From: Chara braunii
Taxonomy: Eukaryota; Streptophyta; Charophyceae; Charales; Characeae
Reading direction: 5' to 3'
Length of the DNA stretch: 64,000 nt
Assembly (NCBI GenBank): GCA_003427395.1
Contig: BFEA01000150.1
Location: forward strand, 479,726 to 543,725
This document shows positions 11,208 to 23,500 of the stretch, in pieces. The translations under genes and the position numbers were made by a program. The notes beneath the pieces are model-generated. The model was not told the DNA's origin. It did not search any database and was given only the letters and a program-made list of their open reading frames with translations. How positions within the stretch are numbered: the stretch's first letter is position 1; the number at the start of each line of letters is the position of its first letter.

Positions 11208-13924
11208 TCAACTCCTCCTGGTTTTGCCTATATATAACCGAGCCCTAAGTCCATCTACGGACTTCTCTACTACCCTACCCTGTCTATCATACATCTTACC
11301 CCCTGCTTCTGAGACCTTCCCTTCTGCCTTATCCTCAAGGAAATCGAGACAGTCCAGAGCCAGATGCACGCCCCTCTTGCAGTAGAAGCATAGCTGATCA
11401 ATCTTCCTCTTGAACTTCTTCTTCCTGGGCTAAGGAGGTGGCAATGAAGGAGATCCCACCAAGGTACTGACAACCCCCTGCTGCTCTATCCCAGGAACTG
11501 GTCCCCCAGACCCAGATCCAGTAGCCCAAGATCCCAGTCTGCTCCTCAAACCCCCTGCCACTAGGACGTACTCAGGCGTGTCCAACCTCTGAGGTCTCCT
11601 CTCGAGTGTCTCTCCTGGCACTGTCATGGGCTGCTCCTCAATCTCCTCCGGCCCATACTCAGGCGTGCCCATCCTCTGGAGCCCGCCCTCGATGGCACCC
11701 TCTGCCTCAATCCCTATCTCTCTCTCAAGAGGCTCTTCTATCCTCTGCTCGGGTGAAAACAAACTCACCTCCTCCTGCATAGTATGCACCACCTCAAGGA
11801 GCACGTCCATGGATCCCTCTGCTGAGCCCTGAGCCGGCTTACTGCTAGATGGTGGTAGCCCCTCCTCAACTGCCAAATGTACGACTGGGCCCGCCGCTGC
11901 TACTGGCAGCGTCGCGAGCTCGGTAGGGGCTCTGAACTCGAACGCCTCTCTCCGCCTATCTCTGGGCTCTCGCCTCCTCTGGCTCCAGGATAACTCTCCC
12001 CATAGGTGGCTCCTGGCGAGGCTCTGCTGCAGATGGCTGTCCTGGCAACCCATGTCCTGGCTGCCTCTGCTCTCCTTGCCTGCTGCTCTCTGGCTTGTCC
12101 ACCTTTCCCTGGGTTTGCTGCCTAAGGCTCTCGATGATAGCTGCCTGACTGGCCACCAATGCCCTGAGTTCTTGGATTTCCACCTCCATAGCCTCTAGGC
12201 ATACCCCATCGCCTGCTTCCTTTATCTTTTTTCCTGCCAGATCACTCTCCAATAGCAATTGTCGGTCAAAAGTTGCCTTGGCCAGCAACTTGATCTTGCG
12301 ATCTAACCTCTCTTCTGCCTTCCTGGCCACCCCATACCCGGCCCTGACTGGCGAGGGAAGCTCCTCTCCTCTCTGCTCCCAGAAGTCCCTCTACATCTTT
12401 GGGATCTCCGGGGCCCTAGCTGGCGCGCTGGGTGGCTGACTTGGGAGTGCTCCCGCTGCCTCCGACCTCTGCCTCTCCTGCTGCTGCTCCGGAAGCTCCC
12501 CCGCTGCCTCCAACCTCTGCCTCTCTCGCCCTCTTTTCTTCAACCGTCTTTCCAGCTGGCGCCCTTTCCCTCGTGCGGAGGTCGACCCTCTTTGGGATCT
12601 CTGCTTCCATCTCCTTCTTGGGCTGACACGGCTCCTGGCGCGGCTCTGCAGGTGCTGGCTCCTCCAGGTCTGGGTGCTCCAGGGCATAAGCTGCTAGATG
12701 TCTGTCAATCAGGGTCAACGCCTCTTTCCTTACAGCTGCCCTCTCTCTCCTCCTTTCTGCTCTCCCTTCTGGCGAAGGGGCCTTTTCTGATGAACGCAAT
12801 GGGGCCTCCTCTCTCTGCAACCTCTCCCCTGCCTGGCGAGTGCTCCCTGGTGCATCCCCGAGTCTCAAACCCAGCACTGGCGTCTGTGGGGGCGTGTCCT
12901 CTCCAACCTCTATCACTTCCTTCCCTGCACGTCTCCCCTCATCGCCCAACCCTCTCTCTCGCTGAGTATCCTGAACCTCCTCCCGTGGCACCTCCTCTCG
13001 TGGTACCTCCTCCTGTGGCACCTCCTCTCGTGACACCTCCTCTCGTGGCACCTCCTCTGCCTGCTCTCCATGCTCCTTGCCCCGAGGCGACGCCCTCCAC
13101 CGAGAAATATTTAAATGCGTCTCCAATTCCCTCAAGGGCCCCTCAGATGCTGGCGGCTCCTCCTGTGTGCGGGCTGGCGACCTCCTCAATCCACCCTCGG
13201 TAAACCGATGGAACTCCACTGGTCCCAACCCACACTCAGGGTATGCCCGTCGCTCCTTTGCCTCTGGCTCCGGCTCTGGTTCCTCTTCGCTTCTGGCTAA
13301 GGCCTTCCGTCCTCCTCGAGATGGTCTCGCCTCCCTGGGCTCAGGGTCCCTCTGCCTCTGACTCCTCTGACGCCTCTCTATTCTGGGCTGAGGGGGCTCT
13401 GGTCGTCGAAAGGCCTCTCTCAGGTGCGCTCTGCAACTCTCCCAGTCCCGGGGCATGTCTCTGACCTGCTTGGCCAGTGCCCTCTCCGCCTTTCTGGTCC
13501 AGAGGGGTAACGTCCTCGCCCACTCATCTCTCGGTATACCCTGCCCCTGAATGAACCACTCAAAGGCAGGAATAAAATCCGCCGCGTTTCCGATCTCTAG
13601 GCGGATCGGCCTGCCATCTGGTCCCACAGGCGAAGGTCGCAGCTCCTGCATCCTCGTCTCCACCTCCTGCCTCGTCGTCGCCTCCCTACGAATCCTGGTA
13701 ATAGGTTCCTCGAACCTGCCTGCTCCCCTCAGCCTCTCAATCGCCTGGGCTACGGTCCAGCCCATCCGCCTCGCATGATCCTAAAAGCTGTCCAGGAATA
13801 GCTCGATGTCCCCATCATCGTACACCAGAGTACTCTCTCGATGGCAAGGCCCATGCCGCTCATATCCTCTTGATGCTCCCAACGGCCTCTGAGGCGGCCG
13901 TGTCCCCTTCCCTCCTCTTGGCAT
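11208..13924 (-). pseudogene. Second gag-like ORF (ORF3) downstream of integrase, broken
   Basis: ATG at 13924-13922 begins MPRGGKGTRPPQRPLG. An in-frame TAG (13783-13781) follows DIELFLDSF, then a 449-codon stretch. Its N-terminal 150 residues resemble a retrotransposon capsid region, with spaced aromatic and charged residues (FIPAFEWFIQGQGIPRDEWA, later DWESCRAHLREAF). Next comes a Pro/Glu/Arg-rich region with tandem EEVPR-like repeats (about 12970-13065). After a frameshift near 12400 there is a helical, coiled-coil-like part (ERLDRKIKLLAKATFDRQLL). Another frameshift lies near 12050 and an in-frame TAG at 11432-11430. The end encodes a CCHC knuckle, CFYCKRGVHLALDC, followed by KMYDRQGRVV, mirroring the post-knuckle segment of the main gag (NIYDQFGEVI). 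Position after integrase is where env-like genes sit, but nothing here looks like an envelope protein. A fragment of a second element is the main alternative. Confidence 0.7.
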
Positions 13925-14089
13925 GGTTGTCTTCGTAAAGTCATACCTGCACAACATGCGAAGAAGACAACAGGCACACATTGGGGTAAGCAAACAGGTG
14001 ATAGTCAAAGCAAGCTCAGACCAGACCACACTCATACAACATGCATCCTACCTAACCTACACACCCTGCTACTTTTATTCTAAAGCCAG

Positions 14090-15821
14090 TCAGGTCATCT
14101 CTCTTACCTCTTCTCTCGCCACAAATTTCTTCAATCGCGTTCCAGATACCCAATCCTTCCACTCAGTCCCATTTAACTCCTCAATCTGGTACGCTTCAAA
14201 GTCTCCGACCCGTGCGATTCGGTAAGGACATAACCACCTCTTATCGAGTTTCCTGGACCACTACTTTTCCAGCGATGAATCGTAGAGAAGCACGACATCC
14301 CCAACTGCCAAGGGTACTTTCCTCACCTGCGCAGACTGATCCCATTGAGCCTTATCATCCATACGGCTTCTCGCCACCTGGTCAGACGCCTCCTGGATCC
14401 TTTCTTCTATCGCCCCTATCTGCCGCGCCCGGATATCGAGCAACTCTTCAAATGACAGGTTAACTTCCAGATCCTGGCGCCTCCATATCTTAAGAAAGCT
14501 TTCGATAGGGAAGGTGGCGTGCCTTCCGTATCACAGCGTCGCAGGTGCGTACTTAGTGGATCTTTTTACTGTAATGTTATCGACAAAAAACACCGCCCTT
14601 GGGTACCTTGGCCATTGATTAGGCCTACCTTCGGTCCACTTAGCTAGAAGACTCGTAATGGTACTATGTCCTCTCTTTACGGGAGCATTTGCCTGGGGGT
14701 GCGCGGCCGTGGTGTAGTTGGCTGCTACACCGTACCTTGATAACAGTTCTTGCACCTCCTGGCAGGTAAACTCCGATCCCCTGTCCATTATGAATTTCCT
14801 TGACGAAAGGATAGCGTAGGTAATACTCCTCGATGCAGCTCACCAGGACTGACTCGGTCTTTGTGCGAATAGCGCGCCCGTCTACGAAGCCGGACAGGTT
14901 ATCGCACGCATCGAAGATGTAGTTATAGCCCTGATCCCCAAGCGGCATAAAAAGTAGATCGAGATGCACTACAACCCCTACCTCTCGCTCTAGCCTTGGA
15001 TGCAGCGGCTCTCCTTGTCTTAAACGGGACCTTTCCTGGCAAGGTACGCACGATCGACAGAACTTCCCGACCATATCCATCATCTCATCCCAGTAGTACA
15101 ACTCACTTATTTTGGCATACGTGGCTTGTACCCCTCGATGCCCTCCTACAATGCCATCGTGAAGCGCTGCTACGACGTCGACCTGATGATTCCTACCGCA
15201 GACGACCCTCCTGGGATTCCCCACTTCTCTTCTCACGAAAAGGTGGCCGTCTCGCACTAAGTAGCGCTGCAGCATCCTCTGAGCTCTATCGCTCGCATCC
15301 CTTAGCTGCATTTCGCAAGACAGAAGAAACCCTTGCTCTATGTAGATCCCTTCGTACTCCTCTGCACGAAAAACCTCCTTAATCTCCCCCTCCTCGAACT
15401 CGTCGTCCTGGCTCTCGGGCACTTCGTCCACATTTCCTGCCGGGTTCAACGAGCCTGACTGGTCGAGACTTTCCTGCAATAACGTGTTGACGAGGAGATA
15501 CATTTCTCTCATCAGGTCCTCATGCCGTTCTACCTGGCCAGGTCCTTCCTCAATCGTCCTCATATCCTCCACCAGGCTATGCGAGTTGGCCAATGCTGAC
15601 TCCATCATCCACCGAACATCCTTACCAACCCAAGGATCCTCTTCGTCAAAGGGTTCGAGGACTAGCTCGACCCTCCTTTCATACCCATTCGGTGCTTGCC
15701 AGATAGGATAGCCTATACAGCTGGGCACTCGCGGCGACCACTTGTTGATGTGGAGACGAACATCTTCTTCCTGATTCAGAAATCCATCAACTGGGGGCGT
15801 ATTCTCCACCGCCTCCCCTCC
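14090..15821 (-). pseudogene. Element A integrase, broken
   Basis: This continues in frame from a TAG that ends RNase H (15824-15822). The N-terminal zinc-binding module is clear (HDGIVGGH then CRSCVPC). The catalytic core has the first Asp in VVHLDLLFM. Near 14800-14840 the frame shifts; the core resumes at 14788 with MDRGSEF and the HPQAN motif. The residue that should be the catalytic Glu is Lys (NAPVKRGH; element B has NAPVERGH). The C-terminal region has the Metaviridae GPY/F-type module (RWLCPYRI), reached after an in-frame TAG (14263-14261) where element B has CAG. The product would have joined cDNA to host DNA. With a frameshift, a stop and the missing Glu it cannot be active. Confidence 0.85.
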
Positions 15822-17594
15822 CTATTTATCCCAGTTGATCCGACTCAGCCCGTCCGCCCGGTTCTTACTACCAGGAATCCGTTCCAATTCGAAATTGAAC
15901 ATCCAGATGTACGTCAGCCATCTGGCAACCGTCGGATCCGATGGAACGTAATTCCTTAGAGAGTAGGCAAGGGAAGTCGGATCCACTCTAAAAAAAAATC
16001 TCCTGCCGAAGATGTAGTTCCGGAAGATTCGCAGACAGTGGAGGACGGCAATGGTCTCCCTCTTGAACTGAGAGTAGTTTCTCTCTGTCGTACAAAGAGT
16101 CCGACTCTCAAATCTCAAGGGCCTTTCCTTTCCTTCTATGTCTGCCTGGATTAGAACGCCTCCTAAGGTAGTTGGCCCCGCATCTGTTTCGACAATGAAG
16201 GGTCGTGTTTCCGTGACATCATAATCTGACGCTCCTAACACCAACCCTCCTTCTCGAAATTCCTCCTTCATTTTGGTCACCACCTCTTCCTGCTCTTCAC
16301 CCCAAACCCATTCCTGATCCTGACGGACTAACTTCCTCAGGTGTTCAGTCTTAGCGGCAAAATTCTTGACGAAGGCCCTCCAAAATCCACATGTACCAAG
16401 GAAGCTCCTGACATCAGTTATTGAGTGGAACGAAACTGACCACTCAGTAATCTTTTCCGTCTTCTTCACATCCGGCCTCCGGCCCTTCTCGCTACAGACG
16501 AACCCCAAAATAGTCGCTTCCCTCATGCAGTGCCTGGACTTGGCCCTGCTCGCCGTGAGGTTATGCTCCTCGGGCAGGCTCAGGACTTTTTCGAGGTCCT
16601 GGATATGCTTCCAGACAAAGCGCCTCACCCCTGGCAAAACTTCGTCGCTCTCTTTCACCGCGACCCCTTCACTGCCAAATCGTCGATGTATGGCTGTGTG
16701 ATATGGGGGCTGACTGATTGCATAGCCCGAATCATGGTCCGTTGGACCATTGCCACCGCATTGGTCCACCATTGTGGGGCCACGTTCATGTGGATTAATC
16801 CTCGCGGCGTGTGCATAGCCGTCATCGGCCTGTCCGGCGGATAGACCGGGAACTGATCATATCCTGAGTAAAGGTCTATAAGTGAAATTATAGGCCTTCC
16901 AGCACAAGACTCTGACAGCGCGTCCGCATTGGGCAATCCTCCAGCATCCCGCACGGTCACCGCATTCAGCCTCTGCAAATCTTGCACCCACCGCAGCGTC
17001 TCGTTAGGCTTGATGAAGCAGAACCATGGAGACGCATACGGTCCACTCGAATAGTCGGCGACGTGCGTACGTATCTTGTCGTCGAGGTAATCCACCACCT
17101 TCTTTTCTTCGTCAGGATTAGGATCGCGCCCCTTTCATGTTCCAAGGTTCGTGTGGCACAGTGTGGATATGGATCATAGGTATCTTGTCCACGTCCACCC
17201 TGCCGCGCTCCTCGTCACTAAACGCATAGGCGCGATGCCTCCTCTTTATCAACTCCACCATCAATGTCCACTCCTGTGGCAGCAGGAAGTCGGGCTCCCC
17301 TATGATCAATTTCCCCTCGTTCCCTTCGTTGATACGACATGGCCCTCCTAAAGCACTTTCCCTCATCCGCCGTATCAACCCTCGTTCCCTCTCGTAGTAT
17401 GCTTCCTCATCTTCTGTAATGAGGACGGGAACCGGGCGACACTTCTTGTCTACCGTCTTGTACCGCCTTTGGGAACCTTGCTTGAGCCGCCCCCTAAAAA
17501 AGGCCGACTCACAGATTGCGTCTGCGCTGATACGGGGCTCTTCCCGCTGCCCGGAAGCCGATATACCAGCTCCAACCTTCCTGCCTCGGGGCAT
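15822..17594 (-). pseudogene. Element A reverse transcriptase and RNase H, broken
   Basis: The RT reading begins around 17594 and crosses frames at about 17110 and 16660-16770. Recognisable RT blocks in order are YASPWFCFIKP, LRWVQDLQRLNAVTV, LIDLYSGYDQF (first catalytic Asp), PRGLIHMNVAPQWWTNAV, and YIDDLAV (the YxDD box, intact). The connection domain follows (PGVRRFVW, LGTCGFWRAFVKNFA). RNase H has VETDAGPTTLGGVL, the Glu in FKRETIAVL and Asp in FRVDPTSL, ending DGLSRINWD. The product would copy RNA to DNA and remove the RNA strand. The palm block uses a QxWTNAV arrangement rather than the usual plant FGLxNAP, as in element B. Confidence 0.85.
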
Positions 17595-18294
17595 TCCAGA
17601 ACTTGCTCTCTCAGAGCCTGGATGGCATCTGGATCTGCCATCTCATGCGTGACCACCAAGTCCATGGCCTTCCCAACATCTGACAGACTGAGGGAAAATG
17701 CCTCCACCCTCTCTCCTGCTTCGGGCTCTGCCCAGAGCTTCCGGCGCTCACCTTCCGACTCTTCAATCATGAATGATCCCGGATTGGGCCAGTTCCTTAT
17801 ACTCCTAGGCCCTATGTTCGTGCAGGTAATTATTTAATAATTCCCGCAGGCAGGATCGCATAAGAGGAGGATTAACGTCCCGTCATGCTTATTGAATATC
17901 ACGGTCTCCGTCCTGCTTAGGAATGATCTCCCAGGAGGATTCCGTGATCCACGTCCGGCATGATGAAGAAGCAAGCTCGGGCTTTTACCTTTCCAACCTC
18001 GATAAGTACATTCGAGGCTCTCCCACAAAATACGGCCTTGCAACTGGCTCTGTGCAGAATACCGTTGTCAGAACGGTCTATATCCAGCCCGAATCTGATC
18101 GCGTCTACCTCCCGAATAATGTTCATCTCCGCCCCGGTGTCCACCATTGCTGCGCACTTGGAACCCTTCACCACCAAATCCACCGTGCCGCAGGCTACGC
18201 ACTTCCAATCCATTTTCGTACCCGACTCCGCCCACTCAGCCTCCTTGGGCAGGATCGTACCCAGATGGACATTTGGCACCAGGCACCGCGACAA
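17595..18294 (-). pseudogene. Element A aspartic protease and linker, broken
   Basis: The protease lies within 18294-17830. The active-site triad is visible as MVDTGAEMNII, preceded by a short hydrophobic strand (DLVVKGSKCAA) and followed by the second conserved hydrophobic segment (DHGILLGD). A frameshift near 17930 separates this from its continuation (FLSRTETVIFNKHDGT). The 17770-17595 segment is a linker towards RT rich in Glu and Ser. The protein would be a dimeric pepsin-like protease that cleaves the Gag-Pol polyprotein. Element B carries the same domain with DDG instead of DTG. Confidence 0.8.
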
Positions 18295-20724
18295 TGTCCT
18301 CTTTCAGTTCATCGCAGAGTCGCGGGGCCGACGCTAGGATTTCCTTCAGAGTCATGAGGTGATTGTGCCCTTCTAGCAGACGGTCGATCACTTTCTCCAC
18401 GCAAACCCCTCCTGCAACCGAACCGCATACTTTTTCCTTTTGGGCGGTCCGTTGCGTTCGACCGGCTCGACCTCTCCCCTGGCTCCCTTTTTCCTTGCTC
18501 GTTGCTCCGCTCTCTGATCCTCCTTCCTACGCAGCCTCTTGTCCTCTTCCTCCTCATTGTCGTCATCCTCCACTTCCACAGCCTCCTTTCTTTTTCTGGT
18601 TCCGGCTCCCTCCTTGGAGGTTCTTGGCTGGCGCTGGCTTTGGCCTGAATTCTCGTTCGTGCTGCCTGTGCCAGCCGGGCCTGCGGGGTGAGGGGTCTCC
18701 CCATCATCCCCAATTGCGGGCACGACTCCACCACATTTACTCTGGGTCGCCCAGGCGCTGACTCCGGACTAGAGTCATAGAGGAACACCTTGGGGATATT
18801 AGACTTCCATTTCCTCACTTCCTCACAGAGGCCCACCAACTTCTGTTGGTACCTCCCCATCTTATCCAGCAGGTCCTCCATTTTTTCCAACAAGATGGAC
18901 GAAGGTTCCATCCTTTCTTCCTCATTCTCGTCTTCTGACTCAATGATTATGGGTTCTTCCTTCTTACTTCCTCCTCGTAGCCCTTGAGTCTCTTCCTCAT
19001 CGCTCCCCACTTCCTCTACCCCAACCGGTGGTTCATCCTTTTCCTGCCATACCCTGAATTCCTCTATCCCCACCGACGGCCCTTCCTTCTCCTGCCATAG
19101 CCCGAACATGGCAGGAGGTGGCGGCCCAGCTGCCGCCCTTCGTTGGGCTTCCGCCCTCACTCCTCCAAGCCTTCTGTCAATGACCTCCCCAAACTGATCG
19201 TAGATGTTCCCATCCATAGTGGAGGAAATCAGCCCGCTCCTCTCGTCTTCCCGTCTTATATTACAGAACCTTATAGTGTGGCCTTGTTGGTCACAATGTT
19301 GGCAGATGGCCGTCCTCCAGTCAAAACGGGGTCTTCCATACCCCTGACTTCCTTGATCCCCCAGGCCTTGATACCCCGGGCCTTGGTACCCTTGGCCTTG
19401 GTACCCCTGACCTTGATTCCCTTGGCCTTGGTACCCTTGGCCTTGGTACCCCTGGCCTTGATTCCCTTGGTCTTGGTACCCCTGGCCTTGACCATTCCAT
19501 TGCCTTCCTCTTCCGCCGCCATTCCTGCCTCGCCCCCTTCCTCCACCCCTCCTTCCGTTGCCTTGATTGCCATGCCCCTGGTTCCCACCTCCAGCCACGC
19601 TTCCCTGTGAACTGGGGGCGGGTGACGGTGGCGGGGCCACAGGCTGGGCCTGGGCTGCGGGGTAGATGGGTGGCGGCATACTCGTTTGCAGTCCGGCTAC
19701 TGGTGGTGGGCTACCCCATGGTACGATTGCATTGATCACCGGCCAGGGCCATTGTGCGTAGGACGGCGCCCATCCTTGCGAGGGGTCCGTACTAGATGAC
19801 GGAGCCACTACATTTGAAGGGGTTGCTGTCAAAGCCTGGGGCTCCTGCGCTTTATCTTAATCCCTGACCGCCCTGCGCCAAGTTACGCACTTTGCGTTGG
19901 GCCTTTGTCAGGAGCTTCGGCACCGGCTCTTCCTCTTCCCAGAGTTCTTCTTGAACAGCCTCCTCTATCACCGGCTCCTTTCCTTTCACTCGGACAGCCG
20001 TTACTACCCTCCTTTGCACCACCGACTCTGTCGCATACCCCAGCTGTGCCAATACGTATGTAACAATCCTTGTTACCCCCGGGGTCCCAGAAGCGGTCGC
20101 ATCTCTTTCCTTTCTCTTCTGCTTTTGCAGGCGTACCTGACGTTGCTCCACCTGGTCCAAACACCCAACTTCCACCCCTCTGTCAATGGTGGCCCAGGTG
20201 AGCTTGGTGCTACCTCCTCCATGCCTCGTCAACTCGACGGCCTCCGATGCCGTGAGTAGCCCCAAGAAGATGGCGCACTGTGCTTCCTCCGAAATCCCAT
20301 GGACCTTCCGCGCCCTCTTCTTAAATTCTTGAACAAAGGCCCATATCGTCGTAAAATCTTCTTTGTTCATTGCCTCAAGGTCCGCGGTAGTCAATAGCCC
20401 ATCTCCCAGGCGGTATTTCCTCTGCATCCCCTTCTTAAACCTCTCCCAGCTACCTTCGACCGCATCTATGACTTTCTTCACTTCCTGGTGGTACCTGTGG
20501 AGGACATACTGAAGAATGCGTTGAAATTTTACCACGTCCGACCGCCCGACCAAAGCTTGTTCCACCCGTTCCAGCCATTCCGAGACTCTTTCCCCACAAC
20601 AATGGAAGGTATCGACTTTAGGGATATTGCTCGGGTTCCTTTCATGCCCGTTAATGGCCGCAATGAGGTCATCGAGCGTCAGGCCCTTCTTGGGACCATT
20701 CGATGAGCCGCCGCCCTGCGACAT
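18295..20724 (-). pseudogene. Element A gag (capsid and nucleocapsid), broken
   Basis: ATG at 20724 starts MSQGGGSSNGPKKG. The first 290 codons hold a capsid-like alpha-helical region (VSEWLERVEQALVG, WERFKKGMQRKY, FTTIWAFVQEFKKRARK) and end in an acidic-then-basic tail (LLTKAQRKVRNLAQGG) at a TAA (19854-19852). Coding resumes in another frame: a Pro-rich stretch, repeated GQGYQ/GQGNQ units (about 19330-19500) and a CCHC zinc knuckle, CQHCDQQGHTIRFC. The YDQFGEVI segment following the knuckle has equivalents in element B and in ORF3. A further frame change near 18650 is needed to continue towards protease. Gag would form the virus-like particle and bind the RNA. Element B has the same layout. 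Confidence 0.8.
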
Positions 20725-21022
20725 CTTAATAGACCTTTCTCTTCAAGCTCCCTAATAAGAGAAAAACAAGCACATCCCTTTATTCAGCATTACACCTTGA
20801 CCGGTATATTCCATCCGTCCTACCTAACCCTTAGTACCTACTTTTACCCAATGCTACGCGTTCATCCTTCATACCTTCCCTTACTCTGGTAGGTAAATTT
20901 CCTCGCCTATACTTAGTCATTCATTATCTCTCCTCACTTTTTCGTCATTCCTTTATGCCTTTTCTCATTCACTTCTCATACCCGGATGTCGTTCCACCAG
21001 GGACAACGTTAGGCTTTCCGTT

Positions 21023-21036
21023 ATCCCCGACAACGG
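21023..21036 (-). promoter_or_regulatory. Primer binding site remnant (tRNA-Asp type)
   Basis: The minus strand reads CCGTTGTCGGGGAT directly downstream of the 5' LTR. This matches the inner part of the primer site complementary to the 3' end of tRNA-Asp (TGGCGCCGTTGCCGGGGAT) with one mismatch. Relative to the intact ends seen at 1371 and in element B, about 12 bases spanning the LTR/PBS junction are deleted here. Confidence 0.75.
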
Positions 21037-21850
21037 AGCGCATCAGTCCGGCACCGCACCATGGCAGCGCGGGACCCTCCCGGTCGCGTCACGCAGGAGT
21101 CGGTTTAAATCCTTCGTCGCAAATAATACATGTGGAGCTTCCTTAATCCGCTCCGGCCGAGTGCGCTAGTCATACCTCTCGCGAGCCCCTACGACAGGAT
21201 AGGGCATACGCGAGGCACGACTTACCTACACCTTACGGGAGTTGTCACCTCCCTTCGGTGGGTGTATCCCCGCCGAGCTACCAGTCCACAGTACGAAAGC
21301 TAATCAGTTGCAATTGCAGAGGTGGACCAGCTGAGGGCGTTTCTCGTTCGCTGTATCATAAGGGGTACGCGCGGTAATACCCCTCTACCGAAGCTTGTTC
21401 CACCCATTCCAGTACCTTTGTTAAATGACCATTCAATAAAAGTCCGGGTGAAACCTTAATAAAACAACGAAATCAACAGGGCTAAAGCCTTTTAGGTTGA
21501 GTGTGGAGGGAGAGTTGAAATTGAGTCCTAGACCGACGAATCGGCAACCGACCTGTTATTAGTGATAACAGAAAGTGATCCTCAAGGGATCAAGCTGGAT
21601 CTAGTCTGAACTTGGATCAAATGATAAAAAAAAACCTGTAACACACGGCAGACCAATGCCGAAGCTAAGATCATAAGTGTATGGAGAATACAACTCCATA
21701 ATACATCCTCACTCAAAATTTTCCTATAAGTTGAACTTAAATCTATTTTTAAACCAGTGCTTAAGCTAAAGGTAGACCTACTACGGAATTTCCTCTATTC
21801 TGGGCGGGTCGCCTGAATCGCCACCTGTCAAAATATAATCTATCTCCTCT

Positions 21851-22530
21851 GAACTAAAAAAATTTCGGCAGTGCTTCCCGTAGGAAAAGTGTCTTTCTAG
21901 AATTTATACAAGCACAGATATGAGAGCAGAAATAATCTCCAACTTCTAGAAAGCCAAATTTTGTCTAACTCTGTGAATTAGTAGAAATTTGAGCAACACT
22001 CCCTTTAGAAAGGGAGACTTCCCAGATTTATACTAAGTCAAATATAAAAGCAGAAATAATTTGTAACTCTAGAGAGTCAAATTCTGTCTAACTCCCTGAA
22101 ATAGTAGAAATTTGGGCAGCACTCCCTTTAGAAAGGGAGACTTCCATGATTTATACTGAGTCAGATATGAACTCGAACAACAGCTCGAGCTCAACTTTAG
22201 ACTAAATTTAACTAACTCCTTAATTTTGTAGAAATTTTGGCAACACTTCCTCTAGAAAAGTGTTATTCCAAAATTTATACAAGACTAAGTTCTGATTTTG
22301 AAAGTACATTTGGCTTCCCAAAGTTCAATTTTGTCTAACTCCCTGAATTAACAAAAATTTGGGTGACACTTCCTTTAGAAAAAGAGACTTCCCAGATTTT
22401 AACTAAGTCAGATATGAGAAAGACAAAGTTGAACTTTTGACAAGTCAAAGTTCAACCAACTCCTTAGATTTGTAGAAATTTCGGCAGCGCTTCCCGTAGA
22501 GAAAGTAGCTTGCCAAGATTTATACAAAAC
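21851..22530. repeat. ~125 bp hairpin array (A LTR, copy 2)
   Basis: Six units matching 3171-3847 occur here in the same order. Arms and inner hairpins are largely kept, e.g. CTCCCTTTAGAAAGGGAG is present in units 2 and 3. Some positions differ from copy 1, giving an independent test of which pairs are maintained. Confidence 0.8.
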
Positions 22531-22815
22531 CAAGTATAAGAAAAGATCTCAGAAAATGCAAAAATTAACCTAAGTAAAAAAAGTTATTACAGAAAATGCA
22601 GGAATTGACACTAACTCATACGGCTCTAGCACGTGGCGAGCAACTAAAGCGACGACCTATAAAACTGAAGCCCAAACAAACTAGTCCTCCCATCCAGTTA
22701 CATGCAAACCAAACCACTAATGTAAGTACTTTCACCATCCCAAGTTCATTCTTTATAAATAGTTCGTGAATCTTCAAGTTCTTGGATCCTTATACCCATC
22801 TTACATAAGACATAG

Positions 22816-23500
22816 AGCTGGACCATTCGCCATGAAAACAATGTCCAGCTTGTCTTTATGATATACACGAACAGGTTGCACAACTACTTCTTCCTTCTTT
22901 AAGGCAGATGACTAGGCCATTCGCCATGGAAACAATGTAAGTCGCCGTAAGCTGTTTAATATCCAAAGTTTAATATTTCTCTGACTTTGTTTTAAAAAAT
23001 AAAAGACAAATATGGGCAGGGGACTGAACCATTCACAGTAGAAACAATGTTCAGCTTGCCCAAACTATTTTTATTTATACTCTGTATTTTCTCTTTTCTC
23101 TTTTTAATGATATGGCTTAACACTGGACCATTCACAGTAGAAACAATGCCCAGCTGCCAGTTCACATGAAAATATACATAAAGTACTTTCCTTAATGCTC
23201 AGTTTAATTTATGTGCGTGGTTTTCAGGCTAAATCATTCACCATGGAAACAATGCTTAGCCTTAGACAAAAAATCCTCCCTCAGAATAAACAAGAATTTA
23301 AACCCCTTCAATCAGGCAAACCCTCAGAGTTAACTTGAGTAAACAGGCCATTCACAGTAGAAACAATGCCTGGCCCTCCAGAAAACAACTAAACAAACAT
23401 AGCAACCAGGCCATTCACAGTAGAAACAATGCCTGGTCCTTCAGAAAACAGCCAAATAAACATAGCTCTAAGCCATTCACATTAGAAACAATGCTCAGGC
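22816..23500. repeat. ~33 nt covarying-stem hairpin array (A LTR, copy 2)
   Basis: Eight units correspond to those at 4137-4822. Several pair better here than in copy 1: unit 1 is GCTGGA/TCCAGC, unit 3 ends TTCAG opposite CTGAA, unit 6 is CAGG/CCTG, unit 7 is ACCAGG/CCTGGT. Unit 2 has lost its 3' arm (aatgtaagtcgcc). The bulged C and the CATT/AATG pair are kept. Confidence 0.82.

Noticed and set aside
12592-13203. 203-codon plus-strand ORF
   Set aside because: Antisense shadow of the Glu/Arg/Pro-rich ORF3; the minus-strand frame has the coherent domains.
11208-13924. Envelope-like gene in element A
   Set aside because: Position would fit, but there is no signal peptide or membrane helix and the C-terminus is a CCHC zinc knuckle, as in Gag.
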